This document shows, one piece after another, positions 34,948 to 47,118 of a stretch of DNA of 64,000 nt. Every line of letters begins with the position of its first letter. Positions within the stretch are counted from its first letter, which is position 1. The notes beneath the pieces are model-generated. The model worked only from the letters and a program-made list of their open reading frames with translations, made no database searches and was not told the DNA's origin. The translations under genes were made by a program, and so were the position numbers. Source of the stretch: Dolomedes plantarius (taxonomy: Eukaryota; Arthropoda; Arachnida; Araneae; Dolomedidae); NCBI GenBank assembly GCA_907164885.2, contig OU015501.1, positions 25,491,591 to 25,555,590 of the forward strand, in the 5' to 3' direction.

Positions 34948-35612
34948 GAAAGCTTTCGAGGGGGGATGCAACACAGGCTGGTAACTTGAAAAATCCCAGA
35001 TATCAGGTAGGAGACCTCAATTCACATTATGAAGTCATAGTATTTGTAGTCGTCTGAGCATTAAACAGTAGAAGTGGTCGATGAGTGGCGAGTTGAGGAA
35101 AAGCTTAGGCAGGGAGTCCAGTCGAGAAACACAGGCATCCACATAATTTGACACATAATCCTTTCATTTCTTAGAATTACTTTATTGCTGGACATCATTT
35201 AATCGAAATTACAAACATATTAACTCAACATATCTCGCGGATAACGGGGAAAAACCCCGGCAGCGCAACGCTGCGACGTAACGGACGGAGAGCTAAAACT
35301 CTACATGTTAATGGCTTGGAGCGAATGCAAAAGACAACGTAGAGAGACGCCGAGGAACGCTGATTCTTGCGAAATGCACTGGCGCCCTGAACTTTTAATT
35401 GGTTAAAATTGACACCTTACTTTAACACGTCATATGGGGTGATGATTTCGAATGTTCCACGAGGTTCGATCTTATATAAGTGTTGGCCACACATGGCTTT
35501 TAGGGGGAAAACTAATAGCTTAATTTGGTATATCTAGATCAAAATCAAATTGGGGGATAAAATTCTGTTGCGATAAGACAAAGTTAATGAACGGAAAGGT
35601 TTATCGTTTCAC
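34947..35612 (-). mobile_element. LTR-like segment inside (AT)n
   Basis: About 666 bp starting TG and ending CA, embedded between two AT runs and less AT-rich than its flanks. On the minus strand an AATAAA (gcaataaagtaattc, near 35185) could be a polyadenylation signal. The flanks are AT repeats, so the target duplication cannot be judged. No gag or pol sequence. Confidence 0.35.
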
Positions 35613-36270
35613 ATATATATATATATATATATTTAAAAAAAATCGTTACGGATATTTTTATAGACAAAATAATGTAGAAGAAAATATTCAAATTAAATAC
35701 AACGGTCAATGTTTACAATTAATTTGTATGTTTAATATCCATAAAACACAATAATTTTAATTAAATTCTTAAAAAAATTCCATCTCAATTAGTCTAGTGG
35801 TTAAATTTTATCTTTTACCTTATTCTAATATTTATTTTGTCAATTTATTTTGTTGTTATGCACGTGACGCCAAATTAACTTAATGTATCACAAAAAGAAA
35901 AAAACCACGTGATCAGCATTTAACAAATTAAATTCTAAAAATTAATCTTTAAAAATTCACCAAAAATCAGAAAATGGAGGAAAAGTTTCGAAAAAGATTT
36001 AATTTTAAAGGAATTTTTATAATCTTTCTTGTGATATCCATTTTATAACCCTCAAATTATTATTTTAAATGCAAACTTTAAAAAAGTTACAAAAATAGCT
36101 GAAAAATTTAATTTTAAAAAAATCTGACAAGAACTTTTCAAAAATCTTAGTGCATCCCTACACTATAAGAAGAATCGTCATGCCAAATTTCAGCCCTTTA
36201 GTTCCAGCGGTTTGGTCTGTGCGTTATCTGTCAGTCAGTTACGGAATTGTCTTATGTATACAGATATTGA

Positions 36271-36293
36271 GGGATTGGGGGGGTGGGGGGGGG
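36271..36293 (+). other. G-rich tract with G-quadruplex potential
   Basis: Runs of 3, 7 and 9 G separated by att and t. The long runs can themselves be divided, so a four-stranded structure is possible. No gene nearby to connect it to. Confidence 0.4.
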
Positions 36294-36299
36294 TTGATA

Positions 36300-37998
36300 A
36301 ATTACTCTGCATGAGCGAGGAGAAAATTGCATTGTGTACTTACTTCTTTCAACTTACTGTTAAAATTTATATTTACTTGACACTAATAACTTTTTATGTA
36401 TTTCTTTACTCACATCATTGTCAATATTTTGAATTTTTTTTTTAAAATTAAAGCGAAAAAAATACATTATCACTCCAAAAATTGGACAGAGGAACACTTT
36501 ACATTTTATATAGCTCTGGCTAAGGAAGCAAATTTCTGAAAAATACTCAGATACAGGATATTAATAAGTCCATTAATACAATTTTTGTTGATTTTCATCC
36601 ATGTAAACATGATTGGTTTAACTAATTTTCCATGTTAATGCACGGCAGTAATAATTAAAAAATTATTAAATTATAAATTTTTCTCACATTTTTTATTAGG
36701 TGTTTAGAGAATTTATCTGTTATTTTTCTACTCAAAAGATGTATGAAATATATAATGTAATGAGATTGTTTGTATGAAACATCACATTAAAGTTAAATAG
36801 TAATAAATGAATTTAAAGTTATTAAGTATAAGATAATCGGCCATCATATATAATAGGTTCGTTAGATTTACATATAAAACTGACAATAGTTACATTTAAT
36901 AAATAAAAACTTCATTCATTTAAATGGAAGGATGAGTTCAGTATGAGTTTCACTCCAAATTAATTATTTAAAATGTATAAACAACATTATAATTTTCTTT
37001 TGTTTAGCTCACTGAAAACACTAAAAATGTACATCTCGAGATCTTAAGGAAGCTAAAATTGAAAGCTTTACATTCTTATATTAATAAAAACGGGAAGAAT
37101 TTCATAATGCTTTAACATAATTTTCTTTCTTTCTCATGGAAGGAAATACTAATAAAAATCGATATCTTATACACTATTTATGTCTTAAATAAAAGCCAAA
37201 AGTTTTAACGATATAATGTAAAATTTCTTAATAAATGATAGAGGAGTAGAGTAAAAAAATGCAGTCAAAATATTGCATATTAAAAAAATTGTATAAAATG
37301 TGTTTAATGCTCTGAAGTGAAATGTTGAAATACAAATTATAGTTTAAATAACGCAACTTAATAGGCAATAATAAAATTAAAGGCGTTTTTTTCTCAATAG
37401 TTATGAGATTTATATGAGAAAGGGCCGAATGATAGTGCAGCCAGACATCAATCCTTTTCAGCAAGAGCGTTTTGGGGCACATGGAAAAGGCTAGCTGTCG
37501 CTAACACAGTGAATCCCAGGGAAAATTTCGGATAATCTATTCGTTGCGAAGGAAAGGAAGATAACCTCGCGAATTAAAAAAAGAGGGTGGATAAGAGCAT
37601 TATAATAAAATAGAAATCAACTGATGACACTTTCTTTGTACGTGCTGTAAGTGAAATAAAAAATAATATGCTCTTGTGGCAAAGGTACGTATTTTTTTTT
37701 CGTTTTCTACAACTTTTTCCCAAACACATTTATCAGGTTAACGTCCTGTTAAAGCTGCTAAATGTAACTGAAAAATATTCTACGAAAATTTCGTTTTTTA
37801 AATTGCTTTCTTTAAAAATTAAAAATTAGAAAAGTTTTGAAGGACAAAGGAGGTTGTAGTTTACCTGTATCATTTCACTTTTTCTGTATCAAGTGAAGGT
37901 ACTAGAAAATTATTTCGTTTAGTAAAACGAGCTAGGATAACCATTACAGTATTAATTTTATGCTTTCAAATACTAGTTTATGATCACTAAAGTAATAT
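36300..37998. other. AT-rich stretch without recognised gene
   Basis: No supported coding region. ORFs at 36212 and 37228 are low-complexity. Confidence 0.6.
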
Positions 37999-39415
37999 AA
38001 ACTCATGGACAAAAAAATTAGCGCACCAAGAAATAATTGCGGGATCGTAACGAAACTTGAAATGAAGGTACATGTCGGGGAGATATGCAAATGATTAGAA
38101 ATGCAGCGTGATAGCGCATTACGTATAGCCGGTAGAGGACGTTGAACATCGTACTCTTTGGAGTATAAAACAGGTAACCAAAGCTTGTTTGAGTGTGCTG
38201 AATCATTTACAAAGGAAGAGCTGAGATAGACATGCCATTACGCCGTGTTCGAAGACAATATAAGCAGTTGTCGCAGTTTGAGAGGGGGAGAATCGTCGGG
38301 ATGATGGAAGCTGGGAGGTCAGCTAGGCGAGTAGCTCGTCAATTAGGCCGCTCTGATTGTGTTGTGAGGAGGTGTTGGGACCAGTGGACCCGAGAGATGT
38401 CATGAACACGAAGACCAGGCTCAGGACGCCCTCGACAGACCAGTCGTCGAGAAGACCGCCACATCGTAAGAAATGCACGCGTACAGCCAACTGCTTCATC
38501 GGCCATCATCCAGGCACAGGTAGCACCTTCTCTAGGGGTCTCTGTGTCTTCTCGAACCATACGAAGGTGCCTGGCTGAAGGACAGTTGGTATCGCGGCAC
38601 CCATTACGTGTGCTGCCCTTGACGCCCACCCATCGACGCCTCCGTTTGGAGTTTTGCCGCGCACGAGGAAACTGGACTGCAGCGGAATGGAACCAGGTCG
38701 TCTTTAGCGACGAATCCTGATTCAATCTCGGCAGTGATGACAATCGTGTTCGTGTGTGGAGAGCCCGTGGTGAACGCTTCAATCCTGCCTTTGCTGTACA
38801 GCGACACATCGCTCCCACAGCTGGTGTGATGGTATGGGGTGCCATTGCCTACAATACACGGTCACCCCTAGTATTGTTCCGTGGCACCATGACAGCCCAG
38901 CGGTATGTTCATGAAATCCTGCAACCACATGTGTTGCCACTCATGCAACGGCTCCCAGGAGCCATTTTTCAACAAGACAATGCTCGGCCTCATACGGCAA
39001 GGGTGTCACAAGACTGTCTCCGCACTGTTACTACCCTTCCTTGGCCTGCCCGATCCCCAGATTTGTCTCCAATCGAGCATATCTGGGATCATTTGGGACG
39101 ACGAGTTGGGCATCCCACGAGTTAGAACGAACTAGAGGCAAGGTTACAGCAAATATGGAACGAAATGTCTCAAGACATCATACAGAACTTGTATGACTCA
39201 ATGCCCGATCTTATCGCATCGTGCATTCGCGCTAGAGGGGGGTCCAGCGGAGTATTAACTCCTCCGTTCTTTTGCCTTTTTCTCTGAAATAAATTATCCT
39301 TTTTCTTTGATTTTCTTATCATTTACTTATATCAAAGTAGTCATTACGTATGTAAAATTTCGTTTCATTTTGACGACTCCTTCTTGGTGCGCTAATTGTT
39401 TTGTCCATGAGTGTG
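37999..39415 (+). mobile_element. Tc1-like element, decayed (38 kb)
   Basis: About 1417 bp. Inverted ends share ACTCATGGACAAAA and then ATTAGCGCACCAAGAA (left 38001-38034; right 39381-39412 reversed). TATA-like flanks make the exact terminal base uncertain by two. It contains a single plus-strand transposase frame with stops. Confidence 0.88.
38232..39287 (+). pseudogene. Tc1-type transposase with three in-frame stops
   Basis: Starts MPLRRVRRQYKQLSQFERGR (ATG 38232) and stays in one frame to TGA 39285-39287, 351 codons, the usual Tc1 length. It has an N-terminal paired-like HTH (ARRVARQLGRSDCVVRRCW), a GRPR hook after the first stop, then WNQVVFSDES, QQDNARPHTA and SPDLSPIEHIWD for the catalytic D, D and E. 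I count 32 residues between the second D and the E. Stops are at 38403, 38718 (in SDES-stop-F, where R is usual) and 39123. No frameshift is needed. Confidence 0.88.
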
Positions 39416-39814
39416 TATATCCAATTTAGAAATAGTTATTTGCACAGATTATTTTAATTTTAGCCAATTAGAAATCTTAATCAGATTTCATATTTCAGTT
39501 TGATTTTCAATCCAGATATTTTAAACTAATATATATCAACAAAGAAAAAATTATGTTAGGTGCTCGTGCAAAATTAAATACATTTTTGTAAAATTTTGTT
39601 ATTTTTTTATTGCTTTGGATTGATAAAATATTATCAAGTGAAACATTAGTTCAATTGTTTGCGACGATTGCTTAATAACGGGAATATTATCTTATATTTC
39701 CAATTACGAAAAATTAGCTAATTCAATTCAGAGTAAAAATGTCTCCTTAAATTTTAAATAATGTATTTATAAGTAATAAACCCCTATATACTACCTTTTT
39801 AAATTTCCATGTAA
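39416..39814. other. No recognised feature
   Basis: AT-rich spacer without ORFs. Confidence 0.6.
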
Positions 39815-40597
39815 CTACTTATAAAATAAAATAATCAAAATTTTATGTATGTTTCTTCTTTTTATTATTATTTTTAAAAACAAAATCATTGTAATAATAT
39901 AAGAAGGTTGGTAACGTACTGTTGAATAAAAATATCTATTTTGTAAATAATAACGATCTGTGATGTAAAAACCGTTATTGTGCCTGTCATACTCTCTGAA
40001 AACGTCGGTGTGCTCTCGACCACGAGAAGGATGAGCATGGTTGAAGGTTGAGCTAGAACCACTGGTCTCGAGCATACTTATTGGCTATGCCATATACAGA
40101 GAAAATAGCTCACTTCTACCCAGACTTGGGTGTATATAATTTGAAGTGGCACTCTAAATGAATTTGATCCAAACACAGTTTATACATGAAACAATGTTTA
40201 TTGAATTCGTTGCACATATAGAATTTGCTTTTACAGCAATAAACATACGTACTACTTGTACGGAATATATATATTAACATCCAATAGAAATACACATTGC
40301 AAATACTCACAAACCAGCAGAGAGTCAAACCAGCAGTACTGCCACGTAAACTTTGGCCCCCTAAGCACTAGCGCAGGATAGTACTGGAGCTGCATACCTT
40401 GTAGCTCCCTATCGCTTATCTATCAACTTTAACAACCTTTCTTCAACCTTAACAACCTTTTTTATTAATGACGCTGCATGGTATTTATACTAAGCGCGTA
40501 TGCCAACATTAGCATATCTCAAGCAACTTCTTTAATTCATTCACTCAAAAGTTCGATTCTTGTGAATCGAATCTTGTGTATACCTTACACATACACA
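39815..40597 (-). mobile_element. 5' end fragment of an LTR retrotransposon (candidate)
   Basis: On the minus strand a TG...CA segment (about 40597 to 40131) has a TATA box (TATAAATA at 40489-40482) and AATAAA signals near 40464 and 40195, as in an LTR. About 55 bp past its end a frame opens with MLETSGSSSTFNHAHPSRGR (40075 downward, 86 codons), which could be the start of gag; it runs into AT-rich sequence and stops. I found no pol and no certain primer-binding site. The LTR ends are uncertain. Confidence 0.3.
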
Positions 40598-41429
40598 AAA
40601 GTTCCTAATAAAGCCGGCTTCCAGGTCTCTGGCTGTTTGACAAAATGGAGATGACTGTTTTTGCCAAGGGACTTTTATGGCAATAAAGGGAAATAACCGA
40701 GAAAAAAATTTTGCCGAAAATTATATTTTAACCATAATAAAACATTTGTAAAATGAAAAAAAAATAGAAATTGTGTTTCTTATCGGTAGATTATATGACC
40801 AATAAAACACATGAAATTTTCTTAAAATATTAATATTTGAAATAAAATATTTTAATGCACAATTCATTAAAATAATGAATAAAAATTATGTTACTGTGTT
40901 ATTTATCGAATACAATAAACTATTTTAGGGGAATAATTCTTCTGCACGTGATTTTAAAATAATTCTCCTAATCAAACAGACAGGGACTGTGAATTAAGCT
41001 CTAAACTAATTAGAATGCAATATTACTCGCATGCTTTATCGTTCATTACCATTCACTAGATCAATAAAACTTCACTTAACACTGATTGGACTTCTAATCT
41101 AGAGAAATGCTACTGAAATCTGGAAGCATGCCTGTTTAACATGAATAGTCCCAAAGAAGGATATAGAAAAGTGAAATGTACGTTAGAATTTTCTATAGTT
41201 TTATGCACAAATATATAGTCTGTCCGGAATTTTAAGAGTAAAAATACAAAAAAAGAACATAAAAAGAAGTTCTATTTAATAACGTACTCTCTTTTAAGGA
41301 ATAGATATTCCCTCTAGGAGGAAATCTGCTGAACATAATGGTATCTTAAAGTTCTAAAGACTAAAAACAAAGTAACATAATCCAACAGATGTAATAAACA
41401 GAATGCTGATAATTTCTATACGCATGTGC

Positions 41430-41496
<67 letters not shown>

Positions 41497-41777
41497 AGTT
41501 TTTGTGAGAGTAAGTGAAAAATACCGATAGAAATAGTGACAAAAATGCATTTACAAATGCTCGAGAGCACATGATTTGGGAGGGGGAAGGGTAATATAAA
41601 AATGTAAAATTGTAATTTAATGGGAAGCATATTAAACCGCAGTCTTCTCAACATAAGCTTTTCAGCTCCTATATTATTCAAAACATTCATTTTATTCAGA
41701 AAAAATAAATATTGTGTCATTTTTTACTTACTTTGTATCCTGTGAGGTTAGGACAAAACTCAGACTTTCCAGTCATT
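40598..41777. other. No recognised gene
   Basis: AT-rich, with the (TA)n microsatellite at 41433-41489. A minus-strand ORF at 41361 is mostly translated TA repeat. Confidence 0.6.
41433..41489. repeat. (TA)n microsatellite
   Basis: About 57 bp of uninterrupted TA repeat. Confidence 0.95.
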
Positions 41778-41779
41778 TA

Positions 41780-42999
41780 CACTGAAGTGCCACTGAATTA
41801 GGGATAGCAAAGCCTATGCAAATTGTGTAGCGCTGCGCATCATGTATGCGCAAGTGAGGGCGCTGTGGTAACTGCATATATAGCGCGTACTGTGGTTGTT
41901 CTGAATTAGTTGTTGGAATTGCCAGTATAGGTAAAATGCCTGATTTAGACGCCTTCGATCGCGGACAAATCGTAGGTGCGCGACGCATGGGCTATTCAAT
42001 TTCCGAAATCGTCAGACAGCTAGGATTTTCAAGGTCGACAGTGTCAAGAGTATACCAAGAATACATGGATGGTGGAAAAAAAACTAGCGATCGGGCAAAC
42101 TGCAAAGGACAATTAGCCTTGACAGTGCGTGGTGAGAGACGGCTCAGGCGTATTGTACGTAGCCAGCGAAGCCAAACATTAGCTCAAATTACCACCCAGT
42201 TTCATGACGGTGCCAGTCGTACAGTCAGTAAACGGACTGTGCAACGCTCGCTTCACCGTATGGGTTTCGGGAGCCGTCGACCTACGAGACTACCATTGCT
42301 CTATACTCGCCATCGGGCTGCACGTCTTGCCTGGGCAAGAGAGCACAGAGACTGGAGTGTAGAGGACTGGAAATGAGTAGCATGGAGTGATGAGTCTCGA
42401 TTCCGACTACTTAACGCCGACGGGAGGCTGAGAATATGGCGTCAGGCTCATGAAGCCATGGATCCTGCATGCCTGGCTGGAACTGTACAGGGGCATGGTG
42501 GCTCAATCATGGTCTGGGGTGTTTTTTCGTGGCACAGTTTGGGATCTTTGGTGCGTGTACCAACCTCCCTCAATGCAATTCGGTACGTATAGTTGCTGGG
42601 TGATCACCTCCATCCGTTTATGCTGTTCTGTTATCCGCACGGTAATGGAGTTTTCCAGGAAGACAACTGTACCTCTCACAAGTCTAGGTTGGCTACTGGC
42701 TGGTTGGATGAGCATTCCTCTGACTTCTCTGTCATGAATTGGCCACGTAGAAGCCCAGACTTAAATCCTATTGAGCATCTTTGGGATGTTTTGGAACAAG
42801 GCGTGAACGGCCATCACACAGCACCAAAGAACCTTACTGAATTATGGACAGTTTTAGCCAATATTTGGCAAGCCATTCCCGTGGAACGTTTCCAGAAACT
42901 TGTTGAATCTATGCCTCGTCGTGTGGCAGCCGCAATCAAGGCTAGAGGAGGCCCAACTCGTTGCTAGGTAGGTATCCCTAATTCAGTGTCACTTCAGTG
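41780..42999 (+). mobile_element. Tc1-like element, decayed (42 kb)
   Basis: 1220 bp flanked by TA (41778-41779 and 43000-43001). Inverted ends: CACTGAAGTGCCACTGAATT and CACTGAAGTGACACTGAATT, continuing through AGGGATA. Confidence 0.93.
41936..42967 (+). pseudogene. Tc1-type transposase with two in-frame stops
   Basis: ATG 41936 to TAG 42965-42967 in a single frame, 343 codons. It begins MPDLDAFDRGQIVGARRMGY with a paired-like HTH (SEIVRQLGFSRSTVSRVYQE) and a second HTH near residues 97-112. WSDESRFRLL carries the first D, QEDNCTSHKSR the second, and SPDLNPIEHLWDV the E, with 36 residues between D and E (a DD36E-type count). It ends SMPRRVAAAIKARGGPTRC, typical of Tc1 families. Breaks: TGA at 42374-42376 (likely from CGA) and TAG at 42590-42592 (likely from CAG). 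Confidence 0.92.
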
Positions 43000-43001
43000 T
43001 A

Positions 43002-46000
43002 TATCGCAACGCAATATTTATCTTTAAAAAATGTTTAATATTGCAAATAAGTATATAAATAATTACTTACAGATTGTTGAATGAATTTTGTTATATTTTA
43101 TGTCTATAAACATTCGGATCTTACCTACAAAAGAAAGTAAATAGATTATAGGTAAATTTCTGTGAGAAGTAATTTAATATATACTTCAGTGTGAGATCTA
43201 CATTTAACTTCCTATATAAATATTAGTCAGAAGTTAATTTAAGCAGCTTAAAAAACTGAAATATTATAAAGTTACTCTTGTGATAAAACATGATACGCAA
43301 TTTACTTATAAAATAGTATCTAAGAATACAAAAGAAAATAATTGTAGAACTTCTTTAATTAAAGAAATTCATTTTTCATAGGGTTGATTCACTACTATTT
43401 TAAAAATAGACTATGGAGAAATTTGGCTACATTTTTTGTTGGTATGGGGATTTTATTATTTATGTATTCTAAATTCATTAACATAATCATTCATCATAAA
43501 GAATCTTTTCAATTAAGTAACAAGATTAAGTAGGAGGTATAATTCTTTCACATAATGGTAATCAATTCTGCTCGCTGACAAGAAAGACTAAATCCATTCA
43601 TGAGATAGAAAGGTAAATTTTCAGTAATTTTTATTGTACTATACATCTAATGAATTAAAGCTTGAAGCGTAGCTTTCTTCACCATATTTTGCATAGTATC
43701 GTCTATTTTTTTATGACAACGGATGTTTGCCTGTTACGGTTTTGTGCTGTACAGGGCCTATAAATTACCCTGTATCCAACGTGTGTTTTGAAAAACACAC
43801 TGCAATTGGTCAGTAATGTTTATGTTTATAATATTTGAAACCACGTAAAATCTTTTGCTTCAGTTTAAAGTTTCTTAAAACAATGCATACAAATACAAGT
43901 GGGTAGATGATAGAATTTGCACTAAAAAAATCTACTTAAATAAACAGTATTCGTACCCTCAATGAAAACAGATATTCATTGATAATAATTTTATAGTCCA
44001 GATAGAAAATAGGAAATTTAGAAAATCCTTTACTTTTCACTCTGATGTTATTTAAAGTGAGACTAAAAGAGAAAGGTGAGAAAAATGGAAAATGGGAAAT
44101 GCTTACTCTGTTTAACTCATAGAGTCTTTCATTAATAAGTTGAGTGAAAGAGATAGAACTTATTCTTGCGATACTTCTGATTTAACTTTACTGCATTATA
44201 TTAATATAAAGGACGCTGACAGTGATAATTTGCCTAAAATGTTAAATTTTTAAAGATTTTTGTTAAAACTAAGTATTTAAAAACGTATTTTGTGAAATGG
44301 AATCCCTTAAATTTACAGCTGTTTCACGGTATCTTTAATAAAATATTCTTTTACATTATTAATTTTGTTTTATTTTTCCATGTTTAATCGTTGTTTGTTT
44401 TTTGAAAATATGTCATCTTAGTACACTTTTTAAAGTTCTACCATATGTCTTTCATGAGTTCCCACCAACAAGAAGTTTTCTTCTTTGAAAATGAGGCATC
44501 TAAAAGTTTCCCAGCATTTTCAGTGTCTTTAGGCATTCATTTACACGCACTCCTTAAATACAGCTTAATAAAGGTTCCTCTAAGCATTGACTCTCCTTAG
44601 AAAACAAAGTAAAGGTTATCATGTGTGCAATTTTATTGTGGCACCCTCACTAAACAACATGCACTTCATCATACAATGTTTGCAGCCTTTTCTTTATCCT
44701 GTATAAGCTCTTATCAAATTTATATTGAAAAGGAAACTGAACATATTAAAATATCGCAATGTTTAATAATATCTAAGCATTGCGCTTTGACCGCAATTTT
44801 AACAGAAATGAGTCAATACATTGTTACATACAATAGTTTCTATTAAGTCTTCTAAAATACGAATGAATGCGAAGTTCATTAAATAATCAATATATTTAAA
44901 GATACATAAGTAATTACAACTCATACAACAAAGATTCTAATGAATTATACAGCTATAATACAAACGATTCAGTATCGGCTCAAATTTTTGCATTTAATTT
45001 TGTATTGGTAATCTTTCTAGTCATTACTCGTTCAATGCAATACATTCCTTTAAAAATTTCTTAATAATCAAACGAAGTAATGTGTTTATAAATTGTTTTG
45101 TAATATACCAAAAATAGCCTCATAATTTATCATTTTCATATTTAAAATTATGATCTATATTTCGTAGAGGGAACCGAACTATTGTTAGATTACAACTTTT
45201 CCAATTTTTAAAATAGCACTCGAAATAAAAAAAGATTCATTCGCAAATGACGAAGGATTCGACGTTAATCATCGTTTGCCAACTCATTTGCCAAAAGTAT
45301 TAGTCACCAAGGAGATTCTGCACATGTACCTTCTTTTTTGTTGTTATCATTAGGGCCGGAATTGCAGCTTTTCATTTGATACAGAGGATAAGAAAGGAAA
45401 GTTTGCAGGACAAATATTTTATGTATTTACCCGAGTTTATAATAAAATAAGAATGCGAATTTTTAATTAGTTGAATGGAAATTTGCTCAAAAATTTAGGC
45501 ATAGCTTCATGCCTTATAATAGCTGAACTTAATGGCCTCTAAGTTTATCACTACATTTTGCTATAGTAACAATAACCTGATTATGCATTCCGCTTTTGCA
45601 AACTCATTCGGTTAGGGCTGTGTATCAGTTGGCGTCAAGGATGTTTTATCTATATTAAGTTATGGGGAATTTTTCTCTCACAATTTTCCAAATCACTGCA
45701 AAAGTAATTTTTTTAATCTGTTTTCATTTTGTCATGAACGTATAAATCTACAAAAAGCTCATAAAGCTTTTAGTTTTCCAGTAGGTTGTTCGATATAGGT
45801 CACTAAATTATTGACATCTATTGTTACAAATTTGAATTTTGAAAATATTAAATTAAAATGAAAAGATTTTAGAAAACACGTACATTTCAATCATATATCT
45901 ACTTTCAAATGCAGAAAACAGAATTAAAAATTAATCCATCGGATTACCTGGAAAAAGTTTGAAAAGAACATTTCTCATAGTTTATCATAATTATTGATAT

Positions 46001-46463
46001 GCGATGCACCACTTTAAGGTAAAATAAATATATTTTCCTTTTGCAATAAATACAGATCTATGGGCCTTATATTATACAAACTAGATGAATGCAGTGACTA
46101 AAAAACAGTATCCTAACATAGCACTGCTAACTATACTGTCAAAGAGCCAGCTATCGAGATTTAGTCTCAAATCCTGAATCTTATGACGCTGCATTATACA
46201 TTTTTATGCGAACTAAATTATAAAATAAAAATTTTGCTTTGAATTCTATTCCTCTTTGCAGTTTCATTTTCTAATATACACAAAGAAGAAAACTTTTCAC
46301 CGCTTCTTTGAAAATCAAAGCGAGAATTCCCGAAATTTTAATATGAAAGCTATGTTTTATAGAATGAATATTGACTTATTCAACTTGGTATCAAAATATT
46401 TGCAACATTATAGTATCATAGAAACGTTATTTATGCACAGCTGCATTTAGTTTTTATATTAAA
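43002..46463. other. AT-rich stretch without recognised gene
   Basis: About 3.5 kb with no supported coding sequence, RNA gene or clear repeat. ORFs at 44625 and 46256 look random. Confidence 0.6.
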
Positions 46464-47118
46464 CTAGCTTTATATACCCGGCGTTGTACGTGTGTACCCT
46501 TAATAAGGCTTACTTGCATATTATGTAAACTTGTAATTTTATGCTTTCGATACCCCTCCCCACTGGTCAGCACCCCATCAGCATATTATAATCCCCCCCA
46601 TGCCGATGTCAGCATTAAAACGTTTCTTTCAATTTTGATATCCCTCTGGATCCCGGCCCTTGGAGAAGTTTCGGGGCTTCCACGTAAACCCCTGTGAAAA
46701 TCGCCGGTTTCATAAACAAAGAATAACCTGGCATTGCCCAGGATAATAAAAGTGAATGGAGTTAACCCGATTTCTAGATGCATATGTACGAACAACCGAA
46801 ATATCTACAATCCACACACACATCCCTTTCCACGCTTCATTTAATTAAGGTTGATCTCTCTCTTTTTCCCTACCACCAATTTGGTGTTCAAAAAATATAT
46901 AAAAAATACAAATTATTCGATTGTTTCTAGCAAATTAAGGGTGAGGGGGTAATTGCATTTTAAATTTTGAACAAAATTCCCAAAATGTCAAGTGCATACA
47001 ATCAAAATACAATAAATTAAAACATATTTCTAAATAATTTATAAAGCAAATCTGAATACATTTAAAGAAAAAAGTTAAATTTTTAAAATATTATACGCAT
47101 TATCCTTTTTTTTAGTTT

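Larger units (their letters stand above)
34832..36270 (-). mobile_element. Helitron-like non-autonomous sequence, interrupted
   Basis: On the minus strand the low-coordinate end reads ...tacccgggta-type hairpin remnants to CTAG at 34835-34832, followed by T, as at Helitron 3' ends (plus strand: CTAGCTGAATACCCGTGCTT). The far end carries ccaaatttcagcccttt and cggtttggtctgtgcgtt (36183-36223), strings common in arthropod Helitrons. A segment near 34862-34905 is repeated at 35686-35733 (shared core acggtcaatgt), so either two Helitron copies lie here or one was split. Ends were judged by eye only. Confidence 0.4.

Noticed and set aside
41361..41720. 119-codon minus-strand ORF with an isoleucine/tyrosine run
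   Set aside because: The run is a translated TA microsatellite.
46586..46795. Minus-strand 69-codon ORF near the Helitron 3' end
   Set aside because: Lies in the non-coding 3' region of the Helitron and has no domain or coding pattern.
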